From contig NZ_JAAVVB010000006.1 of assembly GCF_018449775.1 (NCBI RefSeq), positions 62,001 through 126,000 of the forward strand: a stretch of 64,000 nucleotides of DNA, read 5' to 3'. Numbering within the stretch: position 1 is the first letter of the stretch; every line of letters begins with the position of its first letter. The DNA comes from Mucilaginibacter sp. dw_454 (GTDB lineage: Bacteria; Bacteroidota; Bacteroidia; Sphingobacteriales; Sphingobacteriaceae). Shown here in pieces: positions 1-8,563 of this stretch. The notes under the pieces were generated by a model. The model was given only the letters and a program-made list of their open reading frames with translations, did not search any database and was not told where the DNA came from. Position numbers and translations under genes: made by a program.

Positions 1-1497
1 CTGTCATCCTACAAAACCTCTATTTTCCTGTCGGCTATTACTACTATTGTTGGTTTGGGCGTGCTGGTGTTTGCCAAACATCCGGCTTTAAAGTCCATCG
101 CATTTATCTCTATAATCGGGATAAGTTGTGTGGTATTAATGTCGCAAATTTTAATACCCTTTTTGTTTAACATACTGGTAAAAAACCGGGTTGAGAAAAA
201 ACGGTTCCCATGGACATTCAGCGGATTTGTAGTCAGCATTTTTGCGTTCTGTTATTTTGTTACGGGCTGCATTATTTTAACCATACTGGGTTTCTTGTTT
301 AAGCTAAATCCGTTTAACAAAGAAAAAGGGAAACTGGTTTACCATTTTATACTGTCAAAGTTTACCTGGTCTATGATGTATATCATGGTTAATGTTAAAA
401 AGGAAATCATTAACCCGCAGTATGCAGATTTTTCGAAACCGGCAGTAATTATCAGCAATCATCAATCCTTTTTAGATATTTTGTCGATGGTGATGCTGCA
501 TCCTAAACTTATTTTATTGACTAATAATTGGGTTTGGAATTCGCCGGTATTTGGCGCCGTTGCACGTATGGCCGATTTTTACCCGGTAGCACAGGGCGCC
601 GAGAATAGTTTAGCGTTATTAGCCGACAGGGTTAAACATGGCTATTCTGTAGTGGTTTTCCCGGAAGGTACACGGTCTGTAGAAGGTGATATTAAACGCT
701 TTCATAAAGGCGCCTTTTACCTGGCAGAACAGCTGAATATTGATATTTTACCTATAGTGATACATGGAACCGGTTATACTATGACCAAGGGCGATTTCTT
801 ATTGAAGAACGGAACCATATCTATTAAATACCTGCCAAGAATCAAGCAAGATGACACCCGGTTTGGGACCGGCTTTGCTGAAAGGACAAAATTGATAAGC
901 CGTTATTTTAAAGCAGAATATGCGCAACTGAGTATTGATACCGAGCAGCCTGCTTATTATAAAGAGCAATTGATATATAATTACCTTTATAAAGGCCCCT
1001 TGCTGGAATGGCGCTTAAAACTTAAACTACGGAGAGAGAGAAACTACCAGCTTTTTCATGACTTGCTGCCGCGCGAGGGTAAAATGCTTGATGTAGGCTG
1101 CGGCTATGGATTTAGCACTTACCTGTTGCATTTTGCAGCAAAAGACAGGCAATTTATTGGTATTGACCGTAACGAGGACAAAATTGAAGCGGCCGGCAAC
1201 TGTTTTAGTAAGGATAGCGAAATAAACTTTATTTTTGCCGATGCACTGGAGTTTGCGTTTGAAACCTATGATGCTATAATTCTGGCAGATGTATTACGAA
1301 ATATGCAGCTGGCCGATCAGCAAGCATTAATTGAAAAGTGTATGCGTAGCCTAAACCCCGGGGCAACGATCATTATTAAAATAAACAATGGCTCAAGCCT
1401 GCCGGTGAAATCCATTGCGGCAACTAATAATATGGAGTGTGTGGCGATTGAGCAAAATATATACCCGGGCAACCAGGTGTTTATAATAAAACAATAA
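1..1497 (+). CDS. MMPL transporter / lysophospholipid acyltransferase / SAM methyltransferase fusion (5' end outside window)
   Basis: The reading frame is open from base 1, so the start lies upstream. The visible 498 residues begin with hydrophobic segments that look like the last membrane helices of an MMPL/RND lipid exporter. A PlsC-type acyltransferase follows, with the NHQSFLD (HX4D) motif near base 456 and PEGTRS near base 661. The C-terminal third is a class I SAM-dependent methyltransferase with motif I LDVGCGYG near base 1090. This trifunctional arrangement is known from Bacteroidota flexirubin/aryl-polyene clusters, where export, acylation and methylation of a polyene lipid are expected to be coupled at the inner membrane. 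The next gene starts 11 bp downstream, consistent with one operon. Domain order is seen; substrate is inferred. Confidence 0.85.
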   Translation: MSSYKTSIFLSAITTIVGLGVLVFAKHPALKSIAFISIIGISCVVLMSQILIPFLFNILVKNRVEKKRFPWTFSGFVVSIFAFCYFVTGCIILTILGFLFKLNPFNKEKGKLVYHFILSKFTWSMMYIMVNVKKEIINPQYADFSKPAVIISNHQSFLDILSMVMLHPKLILLTNNWVWNSPVFGAVARMADFYPVAQGAENSLALLADRVKHGYSVVVFPEGTRSVEGDIKRFHKGAFYLAEQLNIDILPIVIHGTGYTMTKGDFLLKNGTISIKYLPRIKQDDTRFGTGFAERTKLISRYFKAEYAQLSIDTEQPAYYKEQLIYNYLYKGPLLEWRLKLKLRRERNYQLFHDLLPREGKMLDVGCGYGFSTYLLHFAAKDRQFIGIDRNEDKIEAAGNCFSKDSEINFIFADALEFAFETYDAIILADVLRNMQLADQQALIEKCMRSLNPGATIIIKINNGSSLPVKSIAATNNMECVAIEQNIYPGNQVFIIKQ

Positions 1498-1508
1498 GGA
1501 CTAAATTA

Positions 1509-3020
1509 ATGGAAGATATTGATATCCTGGTAATAGGTAGTGGTATGGGCGGGCTGGTATGTGCTGATATTTTAAGCCGGGAGGGTTATAAAGTTTGCGT
1601 GCTCGAAAAAAACCAGCAAATAGGCGGATCGCTGCAAACCTATGTGCGCGATAAGGTGATCTTTGACTCGGGCGTGCATTACCTTGGTGGCCTGTCTAAA
1701 GGGCAAAACCTTTATCAAATATTTAAATACCTGGATATTGTTGATAAGCTTAAACTACAGCAACAGGATCTGGATGCGTTTGATAAAATATTGATCGAGG
1801 GTGATGATACCGAGTATGCGTTTGCACAAGGCTATGAGAACTTTATCGAGAAACTATTGGTTCATTTTCCTGACGAAGAAGAGAACTTACGTACCTATTG
1901 CGATAAAATAAAAGAGGTTTGCAGTAAATTTCCCTTATACAATTTACGGTCGACCGACAGTTTTAACGAAAAATCTTCGATTTTGGAGATTGATACCAAA
2001 GCTTTTATTGATTCAATTACCACCAACGAAAAACTGCGGGGCATACTGGGCGCAAACAATGCTTTATATGCCGGCCAGGCAGACAAAACACCGCTGTACG
2101 TACATGCCCTGATATTGAACAGCTATATTGAAAGCTCGTGGAAATGTGTAGATGGCGGCTCGCAAATTGCTAAGTTGATGGCAAAGAATATTAAGCAAAA
2201 TGGCGGCAAAATAATCCGCAATTGCGAGGTGAAAAAGATTGTTGAAGAAAATGGGGTAGCAAGCTATGTTGAATTGGCCAACGGCGAAAAGATATATGGT
2301 AAGCACTTTATCTCCAACATGCACCCGGTTAAAACATTGGAGCTTACCGATACCCCGCTTATTAAAAATGCTTATCGTAACCGCTTAAAAAGTTTAGAGA
2401 ATTCAACCTCGGCTTTTACTTTAAATATTGTTTTTAAGAAGGATACCTTTAAGTACATCAAACACAATTATTATTGCGGCCGGGAGGGTTACGTATGGAC
2501 AACCGCCGAACATACCGAAGAAAATTGGCCACTTGGCTATGCGGTATTTTGCGGTGCCTCATCAAAATCTGAAGAATACGCCGATGGCTTATCTGTTTTA
2601 AGCTACATGCGGTTTGAAGAGGTTGCGCAATGGAAAGACACGTTTAACACCGTATCGAGTGTTAATGACCGCGGCGAAACTTATAACCAGTTTAAAAAGC
2701 GTAAGGCAGAGATTTTGTTGGACGCGGTTGAACGTAAGTTTCCGGGGATAAGAGATTGCATCAAATCATATTATGTAGCCACGCCATTATCTTACCGCGA
2801 TTATATTGGTAATGATGACGGATCATTATATGGCATTGTTAAAGATTATAAGCATACACTAAAAACCTTTATTTCGCCCCGTACTAAACTGCCAAACTTA
2901 TATTTAACCGGGCAAAACTTAAACCTGCATGGCATTTTAGGTGCAGCCATGAGCGGTATTGTAACCTGTTGCGCCTTTTTGGGGGATGATAATATTGTAA
3001 CCAAAATACGCAATGCCTAA
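1509..3020 (+). CDS. CrtI/phytoene desaturase-like NAD(P)/FAD-dependent oxidoreductase
   Basis: This 503-residue protein opens with a Rossmann dinucleotide-binding motif, VIGSGMGGLVCADIL, followed by an acidic/basic strand end (VLEKN), and ends with an FAD-binding segment resembling the CrtI C-terminus (LYLTGQNLNLHGILGAAMSG). Family members desaturate or isomerise polyene chains (carotenoids, all-trans-retinol). In flexirubin-type clusters a homologue is regularly present, presumably acting on the polyene or its ester. The gene sits 11 bp after the trifunctional acyltransferase and overlaps the following gene by 8 bp, so it is translationally linked to both. Length is normal for the family and no key residue is obviously missing. 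The exact reaction here is not deducible from sequence. Confidence 0.85.
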   Translation: MEDIDILVIGSGMGGLVCADILSREGYKVCVLEKNQQIGGSLQTYVRDKVIFDSGVHYLGGLSKGQNLYQIFKYLDIVDKLKLQQQDLDAFDKILIEGDDTEYAFAQGYENFIEKLLVHFPDEEENLRTYCDKIKEVCSKFPLYNLRSTDSFNEKSSILEIDTKAFIDSITTNEKLRGILGANNALYAGQADKTPLYVHALILNSYIESSWKCVDGGSQIAKLMAKNIKQNGGKIIRNCEVKKIVEENGVASYVELANGEKIYGKHFISNMHPVKTLELTDTPLIKNAYRNRLKSLENSTSAFTLNIVFKKDTFKYIKHNYYCGREGYVWTTAEHTEENWPLGYAVFCGASSKSEEYADGLSVLSYMRFEEVAQWKDTFNTVSSVNDRGETYNQFKKRKAEILLDAVERKFPGIRDCIKSYYVATPLSYRDYIGNDDGSLYGIVKDYKHTLKTFISPRTKLPNLYLTGQNLNLHGILGAAMSGIVTCCAFLGDDNIVTKIRNA

Positions 3021-4692
3021 AAAAACAACTTTCTTCAAAAAAGTATTAAAGGGCGTGTTATACCTTTTTGGAGGGGTTTTGTCTTTGTTCATTATCCTGG
3101 CTATTTATTTGTTTTGTGTAGCGCTGGAGTATCCGCCAAAACCAAAAGACTTAAGCAGCCTTCAATTGCAACGCAGCGAACCTTCGCCGGGTTTTTACAC
3201 GTTAAAAAACAATTGGTTCCGCAAAAGTAAAAGCGGTTTGTATGAATTGTATGTAGAAGGCCAACCTTTTGAACGTGGCGTAATTAACGGTAAACTAACC
3301 AAAGAAGAGGTAGTAAATCAGGAGGTTTATTTTACCGACCAGATAGCTAAAATGATCCCGTCGGCATTTTACCGCTCATTCCTTAAATATTTTGTGGGCT
3401 GGTTTAACCGTGACCTGGCAAAAAACGTTACCGAAGAGGACAAAGAAGAGATTTACGGTATTTCAAAATCGGCCTCAAACAAGTATCAATATATTGGTTC
3501 TAACTATCAGCGCATACTCAATTACCATGCAGCGCATGATATTGGTCACGCGTTACAGGGGTTGGCGCTGGTAGGCTGTACTTCGTTTGGCACCTGGGGC
3601 GAGCGGTCCGAAGATGGCACCATGATAGTTGGCCGTAATTTTGATTTTTATGTGAATGATAATTTCGCAAAAGAAAAAATAGTAGCTTTTTTCAATCCCG
3701 CGCAGGGCCATAAGTTTATGACGGTTACCTGGGGCGGTTTTATTGGCGCCGTATCCGGTATGAATGACCAGGGCTTAAGTGTAACCATAAACGCCGCAAA
3801 AAGTACCGTGCCAACCAGCGCAGCTACCCCGGTATCACTGGTGGCCCGCGAAATTTTGCAATACGCGCAAAACATCAATGAAGCTATCGCGATAGCAAAA
3901 AAAAGAAAGATGTTTGTTTCTGAGTCTTTTTTGGTGGCATCTGCCCACGACAAAAAAGCGGTAGTTATTGAAAAGACGCCGGACACGCTGGATGTATATG
4001 ATCCAAACACTAACTATATTGTTTGCGCTAATCATTATCAGGGCGACGGTTTAGTTCGGTCTAAAGGAAACATCGAACAACTGAGTACCAGCGCATCGCC
4101 TTATCGCTATCAACATTTAATGGAGCTGTTAAGTAAGAATGGAAAAAACTCGGTTCAAAAAACAGTTAATATTTTAAGAGACAGTAAAGGGTGGAACAAT
4201 GCCGATATAGGTTTGGGCAACGAGAAAGCGCTTAACCAGTTCATATCGCACCATGCGGTTGTTTTTGAACCGGAAAAGCTGCGGGTTTGGGTTTCAACCT
4301 CGCCATGGCAGCTGGGGCAATTTATTTGTTATGATTTGAATAAAGTGTTTGCGTTGCGTGGGATGAAAAAAGATCAGGAGATCAATGAAAGCGATCTCAC
4401 CATCGCTGCCGACACCTTTTTAAAAACCAAAGCATACCAAAACTTTGTGGCGTACCGCAATATGGAACAACGGATAAATGATGGTAAGCAAGTTGATATT
4501 GATAGCTTGACTATTTACAATCCGCAATATTATAACGCCTACGTACATACCGGCGATTATCTGTTTAAGCAGCGTCAATTTACCAGGGCGCTTCATTTTT
4601 ACCGGGTAGCCTTAACCAAAGTAGTAGCCACCAAACAGGAAGAGGCTTATATCCAACAAAGAATAATAAAGTGCCTCAAATCAAAAGGATGA
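3013..4692 (+). CDS. C45 family autoproteolytic acyltransferase/hydrolase
   Basis: A 559-residue protein with an N-terminal membrane anchor (residues about 10-35, GVLYLFGGVLSLFIILAIYL), so the catalytic part is probably periplasmic. The Ntn-hydrolase signature GCTSFGTWGERSEDG near base 3575 supplies the likely catalytic Cys exposed by self-cleavage, followed by GRNFDF as in acyl-CoA:6-aminopenicillanic acid acyltransferase relatives (peptidase family C45). The C-terminus has a TPR-like helical stretch. Homologues are recurrent in Bacteroidota flexirubin/aryl-polyene clusters, where an acyl transfer or ester cleavage on the polyene lipid is plausible. It overlaps the upstream oxidoreductase by 8 bp. 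Family assignment is firm; substrate is inference. Confidence 0.82.
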   Translation: MPKKTTFFKKVLKGVLYLFGGVLSLFIILAIYLFCVALEYPPKPKDLSSLQLQRSEPSPGFYTLKNNWFRKSKSGLYELYVEGQPFERGVINGKLTKEEVVNQEVYFTDQIAKMIPSAFYRSFLKYFVGWFNRDLAKNVTEEDKEEIYGISKSASNKYQYIGSNYQRILNYHAAHDIGHALQGLALVGCTSFGTWGERSEDGTMIVGRNFDFYVNDNFAKEKIVAFFNPAQGHKFMTVTWGGFIGAVSGMNDQGLSVTINAAKSTVPTSAATPVSLVAREILQYAQNINEAIAIAKKRKMFVSESFLVASAHDKKAVVIEKTPDTLDVYDPNTNYIVCANHYQGDGLVRSKGNIEQLSTSASPYRYQHLMELLSKNGKNSVQKTVNILRDSKGWNNADIGLGNEKALNQFISHHAVVFEPEKLRVWVSTSPWQLGQFICYDLNKVFALRGMKKDQEINESDLTIAADTFLKTKAYQNFVAYRNMEQRINDGKQVDIDSLTIYNPQYYNAYVHTGDYLFKQRQFTRALHFYRVALTKVVATKQEEAYIQQRIIKCLKSKG

Positions 4693-4730
4693 TAAACGGT
4701 GACAATAATCTTATCCCTATTAAAAATTAA

Positions 4731-5996
4731 ATGATGAGTAATAACATTTGGAACCACATTTCGCAGCAGTTCCATATACCGTTTACCAACCCCGTACTAA
4801 TTTTCACGCTGATATTATTTATCATTTTGCTTTCGCCCATACTCATGGCGAAGATCAGAGTGCCCGGCATTGTAGGTTTTATTGTGGCCGGAATTATCAT
4901 TGGCCCCTACGGCACAAATTTGTTAACCAAGAATGCCGCTGTCGAGCTTTTTTCAACCATCGGGCTGCTTTACATTATGTTTATTGCCGGTGTAGAGCTG
5001 GATATGGCGGGGTTTAAAGCCAAAAAACATAAAAGCCTGCTTTTCGGTCTGTTTACCTTTGCCATACCTATTATCATCGGTTTCCCGGTGTGTTATTGGC
5101 TGTTAGGATATCCTTTGCTCACTTCATTGCTTACGGCCAGTATGTTTGCCACGCATACGCTGGTGGCTTACCCTATAGTAAGCAGGTATGGGGTTTCTAA
5201 AAACGAAGCGGTGGCCGTTACCGTAGGCGGAACGATATTGACCGATACCGCGGTGTTGATTATCCTGGCGGTAATTATTGGCGCAAATAATGGCGGCTTA
5301 ACACCGGCATTTTGGTTTCAGTTAATTGTCTCTCTGATTATATTTACCTTAATTGTAGTATTATTGGTGCCCTATATAGCTAAACGGTTTTTGGCTATAC
5401 CCGAGAAAGAAAAAACAACTCATTATGTTTTTATATTAACCTGCTTGTTCTTTTCGGCCTTTTTATCCCAGCTGGCCGGGCTTGAACCCATAATTGGTGC
5501 ATTTATAGCCGGACTGGCGCTTAATCGCCTGATACCCCGACCGTCGGCGCTGATGAAAAATATCGACTTTGTAGGTAACGCTATTTTTATACCTTTCTTT
5601 TTAATAAGTGTAGGCATGGTGGTTAACCTGCATGTGCTTTTTGCAGGCTGGGAAGCTATTGTAGTAGCTATTAGCTTAACTATAGTGGCCTTAGCCGGAA
5701 AATGGCTGGCTGCCTTTTTCACCCAACAGATTTTTAAATATTCAAATACACAGCGTAAGTTGATGTTTGGATTAAGCAGCTCGCACGCTGCAGCTACGTT
5801 GGCTATTATATTAATAGGCTACAAGCAGCATATTATTGACGCTAACATTCTGAATGGTACCATTATACTAATATTGGTTACCTGCATGGTGGCATCGTTT
5901 GCAACAGAACCGGCGGCTAAGCAAATTGCCTTATCTTTAGAAGATAATAAAAGCGATAGCAGCTATGAGAACCCCATTAAACAGGTTAACGTTTAA
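4731..5996 (+). CDS. CPA2-type cation:proton antiporter
   Basis: A 421-residue integral membrane protein with about 12 hydrophobic helices and typical CPA2/KefB-like sequences: KIRVPGIVGFIVAGIIIGPY in helix 2, FIAGVELD after helix 3, and repeated GxFIAGLALNRL. It lacks the C-terminal TrkA-N/RCK domain of full-length Kef proteins. A role in Na+/H+ or K+/H+ exchange at the inner membrane is expected. The gene is 38 bp after the C45 gene and 9 bp before acpS, hence probably in the pigment operon; such antiporters are common passengers there. ATG codons at 4731 and 4734 are both possible starts. Confidence 0.85.
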   Translation: MMSNNIWNHISQQFHIPFTNPVLIFTLILFIILLSPILMAKIRVPGIVGFIVAGIIIGPYGTNLLTKNAAVELFSTIGLLYIMFIAGVELDMAGFKAKKHKSLLFGLFTFAIPIIIGFPVCYWLLGYPLLTSLLTASMFATHTLVAYPIVSRYGVSKNEAVAVTVGGTILTDTAVLIILAVIIGANNGGLTPAFWFQLIVSLIIFTLIVVLLVPYIAKRFLAIPEKEKTTHYVFILTCLFFSAFLSQLAGLEPIIGAFIAGLALNRLIPRPSALMKNIDFVGNAIFIPFFLISVGMVVNLHVLFAGWEAIVVAISLTIVALAGKWLAAFFTQQIFKYSNTQRKLMFGLSSSHAAATLAIILIGYKQHIIDANILNGTIILILVTCMVASFATEPAAKQIALSLEDNKSDSSYENPIKQVNV

Positions 5997-6005
5997 CAAC
6001 CCGAA

Positions 6006-6380
6006 ATGATAGCAGGCATAGGTATAGATATTATTGAAATTGATCGTGTTGCGGGCAATATCATTAAGGAGAACGGTTTTAGAGAAATGATCTTTTCTGA
6101 AAACGAGATAGCTTATTGCGAAAACAAAGCCAACAAATTTGAACATTACGCGGCCCGCTTTGCGGCGAAAGAAGCCTTTTTTAAAGCACTTGGCACCGGG
6201 TGGCTGGATGGCACCGCCTTTAACGAAATTGAAATTACCAATGATGAATTGGGCAAACCCACGATTGTATTACTGGGTGCCACCAGGTTAACCATTAACT
6301 CGTTTCGGCTTTCTAATATTATGGTCTCTTTAACGCATATTAAGGCCGTAGCATCGGCAGTAGTAATCATCGAAAAATAA
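6006..6380 (+). CDS. acpS: Holo-[acyl-carrier-protein] synthase
   Basis: A 124-residue protein with the two AcpS signatures: GIGIDIIEIDRV at the N-terminus (Mg-binding Asp) and RFAAKEAFFKALGTG around residues 50-65. It transfers 4'-phosphopantetheine from CoA to a Ser of acyl carrier proteins. The gene begins 9 bp after the antiporter stop. At the end of a flexirubin-type cluster it would activate the dedicated carrier proteins, although it could equally be the housekeeping enzyme. Length is normal. It is convergent with the kinase gene at 6421; the 40 bp between them show no strong terminator hairpin. Confidence 0.92.
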   Translation: MIAGIGIDIIEIDRVAGNIIKENGFREMIFSENEIAYCENKANKFEHYAARFAAKEAFFKALGTGWLDGTAFNEIEITNDELGKPTIVLLGATRLTINSFRLSNIMVSLTHIKAVASAVVIIEK

Positions 6381-6420
6381 GATCTCAATTCTGCTTACCC
6401 AAGAAATTAGGATGCTTAAA

Positions 6421-8166
6421 TCAGCTGGCGGGTAATAAAAAATAGAAACGACTGCCTTCGCCAATTTTGCTTTCCACCCCTATTTCGCCGCCTTGCGCCT
6501 CTATAAAATCCTTTGCAATTGCTAAACCTAAACCAGTACCCGGAACAGAAAATTCAGAGCCAGGTACTTTAAAATACCTTTCAAATATTCTTGGCAGGTA
6601 AATTTCATCAATTCCTTTTCCGCTGTCTTTTACCGAAAACTCAACCTTCGCCAGCGGGCTTTTTTTAACTGTGACATCAATTGATGATGACTGTGGGCTG
6701 TATTTTATAGCATTTGTTAAAAAATTGATCAGCACCCAAGCGGTTTTATCCGGATCAGCCCAAACCTCAGGCAAATTTTTAGGGCATTTAATATTAAGTG
6801 TTATCTCTTTCTGTTCCGCAATAAAGCGGATAGCTCCGCAAGTATAATTAATAATGTTTTTAGGGTCGGTACTTCCAAAATTAAGTAACAGTTTACCGGT
6901 TTCAACCTGGCCCATATCCAGCAATTCGCTTGTAATCTTTAATAGACGGTTACTATCGTCATTAATATTATTAATAAGTTCTTTCTGGAATTTAGTAACT
7001 GTTCCGTATCGCTTATCTTCCATTAATTTTAAACTCATTTTAAGTGATGAGATCGGCGTTTTTAATTCATGCGAAATGGTAGCAATAAAATTGGTTTTAG
7101 CTTCATCAAGCTTATAGAACCGGGTAATGTTTTTTAACAATATAAAATAGCCTTTCCGTTTTAAACTGCTTTTATTTTCTTCTGTTGAATCTTCATTCGG
7201 AACACCTATTTCAAAAAGCTCTTTCGTAAAATAGCTAAGTTCTCCATCGAGGTATAATTTCAAGTCGTTCAGATCTTCTGTTTTATCGGTTAACGTACGA
7301 AACAGATCATTTTGCGAAGCCACTTCTTCGGTAGTGCTGCCAATAATATCCTTTTCTTCTACACCTAATAATTTAACGGCAATAGGGTTTATAAAAAGAA
7401 TCAGCTCGTTTTCGTCAAAGCCAATAATTGCATCTGTTACATTTTTTACGATGGTTTCAACCCGTAGCTTTTCCTGTTTTATTTTAGCCTGGCTGCTGTT
7501 CTCATAAGCAAAAAGCTTTGCCGCCATTTGATTAAACGCTTCAGACAGACTACGAAACTCGTTTTTAGAGGTAAATAACAGGCGCTTGTCATAATTTTTA
7601 TTCGAGATTTCTTCTATACCTTCATTAAGTTCTTTAATCGGTTTGGTAATATAAACCGGAAATCGTATTACAAACAGTAAGGTGATAAAAAAGCAGAAAG
7701 AATCGATTAAAGCCACAATAATAATAGCCCTGCTGGCAGTATAATTAGCCTTGTTGTTTTTTTGCTCTATGGCTTGCATATTAACCCGTACAATGCCATG
7801 GATGGACTTTTTCATTTTGTACCGTAGCCCATCAAGCGGAAGTGATTTTTGTAGGGCTTTGTTAAAACGGTTAAAATCTGCACGCAGGCTATCGGCAAAT
7901 GCCTTTTCTCCTGGCTCGGTTATATTATGTTCTTCAGCCCTTATATTGCTTTCAATTATATTTAACTGGCTATCGTTTGGAGCACCCGGTATGTCAAGTA
8001 CCTCGTTAATGTTTTCAATGAATACCAGCGAACCATAATTATCCCTTAGAAAGGCTTTCGTCTCGTTCGAAAGCCGATTTAAATAATAGGCAGACAAACC
8101 TGAACTAAGCAAAGCAATCAGGAAAAGGAAACCAATGCCCGCACGTAAATTATTTTTGATACTCAT
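6421..8166 (-). CDS. Membrane sensor histidine kinase (HAMP-PAS-HisKA-HATPase)
   Basis: A 581-residue kinase with a first membrane helix at residues about 8-28, a periplasmic helical sensor region to about 145, a second helix to about 168, a HAMP domain with PVYITKPIKELNEGIEE, a PAS domain (about 240-350), and a HisKA segment ISHELKTPISSLKMSL in which His366 is the expected phosphorylation site. The N box (LINFLTNAIKYSP), G1 (DSGKGIDE) and G2 (GTGLGLAIAKDF) boxes are all present. The architecture resembles KinB. It is divergent from the sigma-54-dependent response regulator at 8564, its probable partner. The signal is unknown; the periplasmic part shows no recognisable ligand domain. Confidence 0.9.
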   Translation of the reverse strand: MSIKNNLRAGIGFLFLIALLSSGLSAYYLNRLSNETKAFLRDNYGSLVFIENINEVLDIPGAPNDSQLNIIESNIRAEEHNITEPGEKAFADSLRADFNRFNKALQKSLPLDGLRYKMKKSIHGIVRVNMQAIEQKNNKANYTASRAIIIVALIDSFCFFITLLFVIRFPVYITKPIKELNEGIEEISNKNYDKRLLFTSKNEFRSLSEAFNQMAAKLFAYENSSQAKIKQEKLRVETIVKNVTDAIIGFDENELILFINPIAVKLLGVEEKDIIGSTTEEVASQNDLFRTLTDKTEDLNDLKLYLDGELSYFTKELFEIGVPNEDSTEENKSSLKRKGYFILLKNITRFYKLDEAKTNFIATISHELKTPISSLKMSLKLMEDKRYGTVTKFQKELINNINDDSNRLLKITSELLDMGQVETGKLLLNFGSTDPKNIINYTCGAIRFIAEQKEITLNIKCPKNLPEVWADPDKTAWVLINFLTNAIKYSPQSSSIDVTVKKSPLAKVEFSVKDSGKGIDEIYLPRIFERYFKVPGSEFSVPGTGLGLAIAKDFIEAQGGEIGVESKIGEGSRFYFLLPAS

Positions 8167-8371
8167 AGAAATAAAATACCGGGGGCAAGTAATATGCCAT
8201 AGAATGCATAAGACTTATTTGATAAATAAATTGCTGACAATCAATTTAATATATTAAAGTGCTTAATTGCTTTTGCTTTGGGCGTTTCCCATTTCGATAG
8301 ATGGGCTGGTCAATTTGACACGTTAAAGCCGTTGATAACAGCAAAGAACAATCTGACCTTCTTCTTTAACG

Positions 8372-8401
8372 TCATTTTGGGAAAAAGCCCTGTCAAAATG
8401 A
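8372..8401. promoter_or_regulatory. Candidate enhancer (UAS) inverted repeat
   Basis: TCATTTTG (8372-8379) and its exact reverse complement CAAAATGA (8394-8401) lie 22 bp apart centre to centre, about two helical turns, as expected for a dimeric regulator. The site is about 80 bp upstream of the candidate sigma-54 promoter of the response-regulator gene. Related inverted repeats occur upstream of the porin promoter. Seen in sequence; function inferred. Confidence 0.4.
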
Positions 8402-8479
8402 GGGTATTTTATGGGCGAAAAATATAGTGAAGGGTATAATTACCCTTAAAATAAGCTACAAACGCATTTTTTTTTAATC

Positions 8480-8496
8480 AGGCATGTTTTTGGCAA
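8480..8496 (+). promoter_or_regulatory. Candidate sigma-54 (-24/-12) promoter of the response regulator
   Basis: AGGCATGTTTTTGGCAA carries the invariant GG (8481-8482) and GC (8493-8494) separated by exactly 10 bp. Predicted transcription start is near 8505, giving an untranslated leader of about 60 nt before the ATG at 8564. The same GGCAT-N5-TGGCA pattern recurs at 10318 and 19727. Confidence 0.5.
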
Positions 8497-8563
8497 GTGG
8501 GTTTATGGTTAATTTATAATAAAGCTACCCTCAATACCCCCGGACAATAAGACGATATATAAA

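Larger units (their letters stand above)
8167..8563. other. Divergent intergenic region between kinase and response regulator
   Basis: 397 bp without a gene. It holds an inverted repeat (8372-8401) and a GG-N10-GC element (8480-8496) described separately. I saw no clear TAnnTTTG-type promoter for the kinase on the minus strand. Confidence 0.6.
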
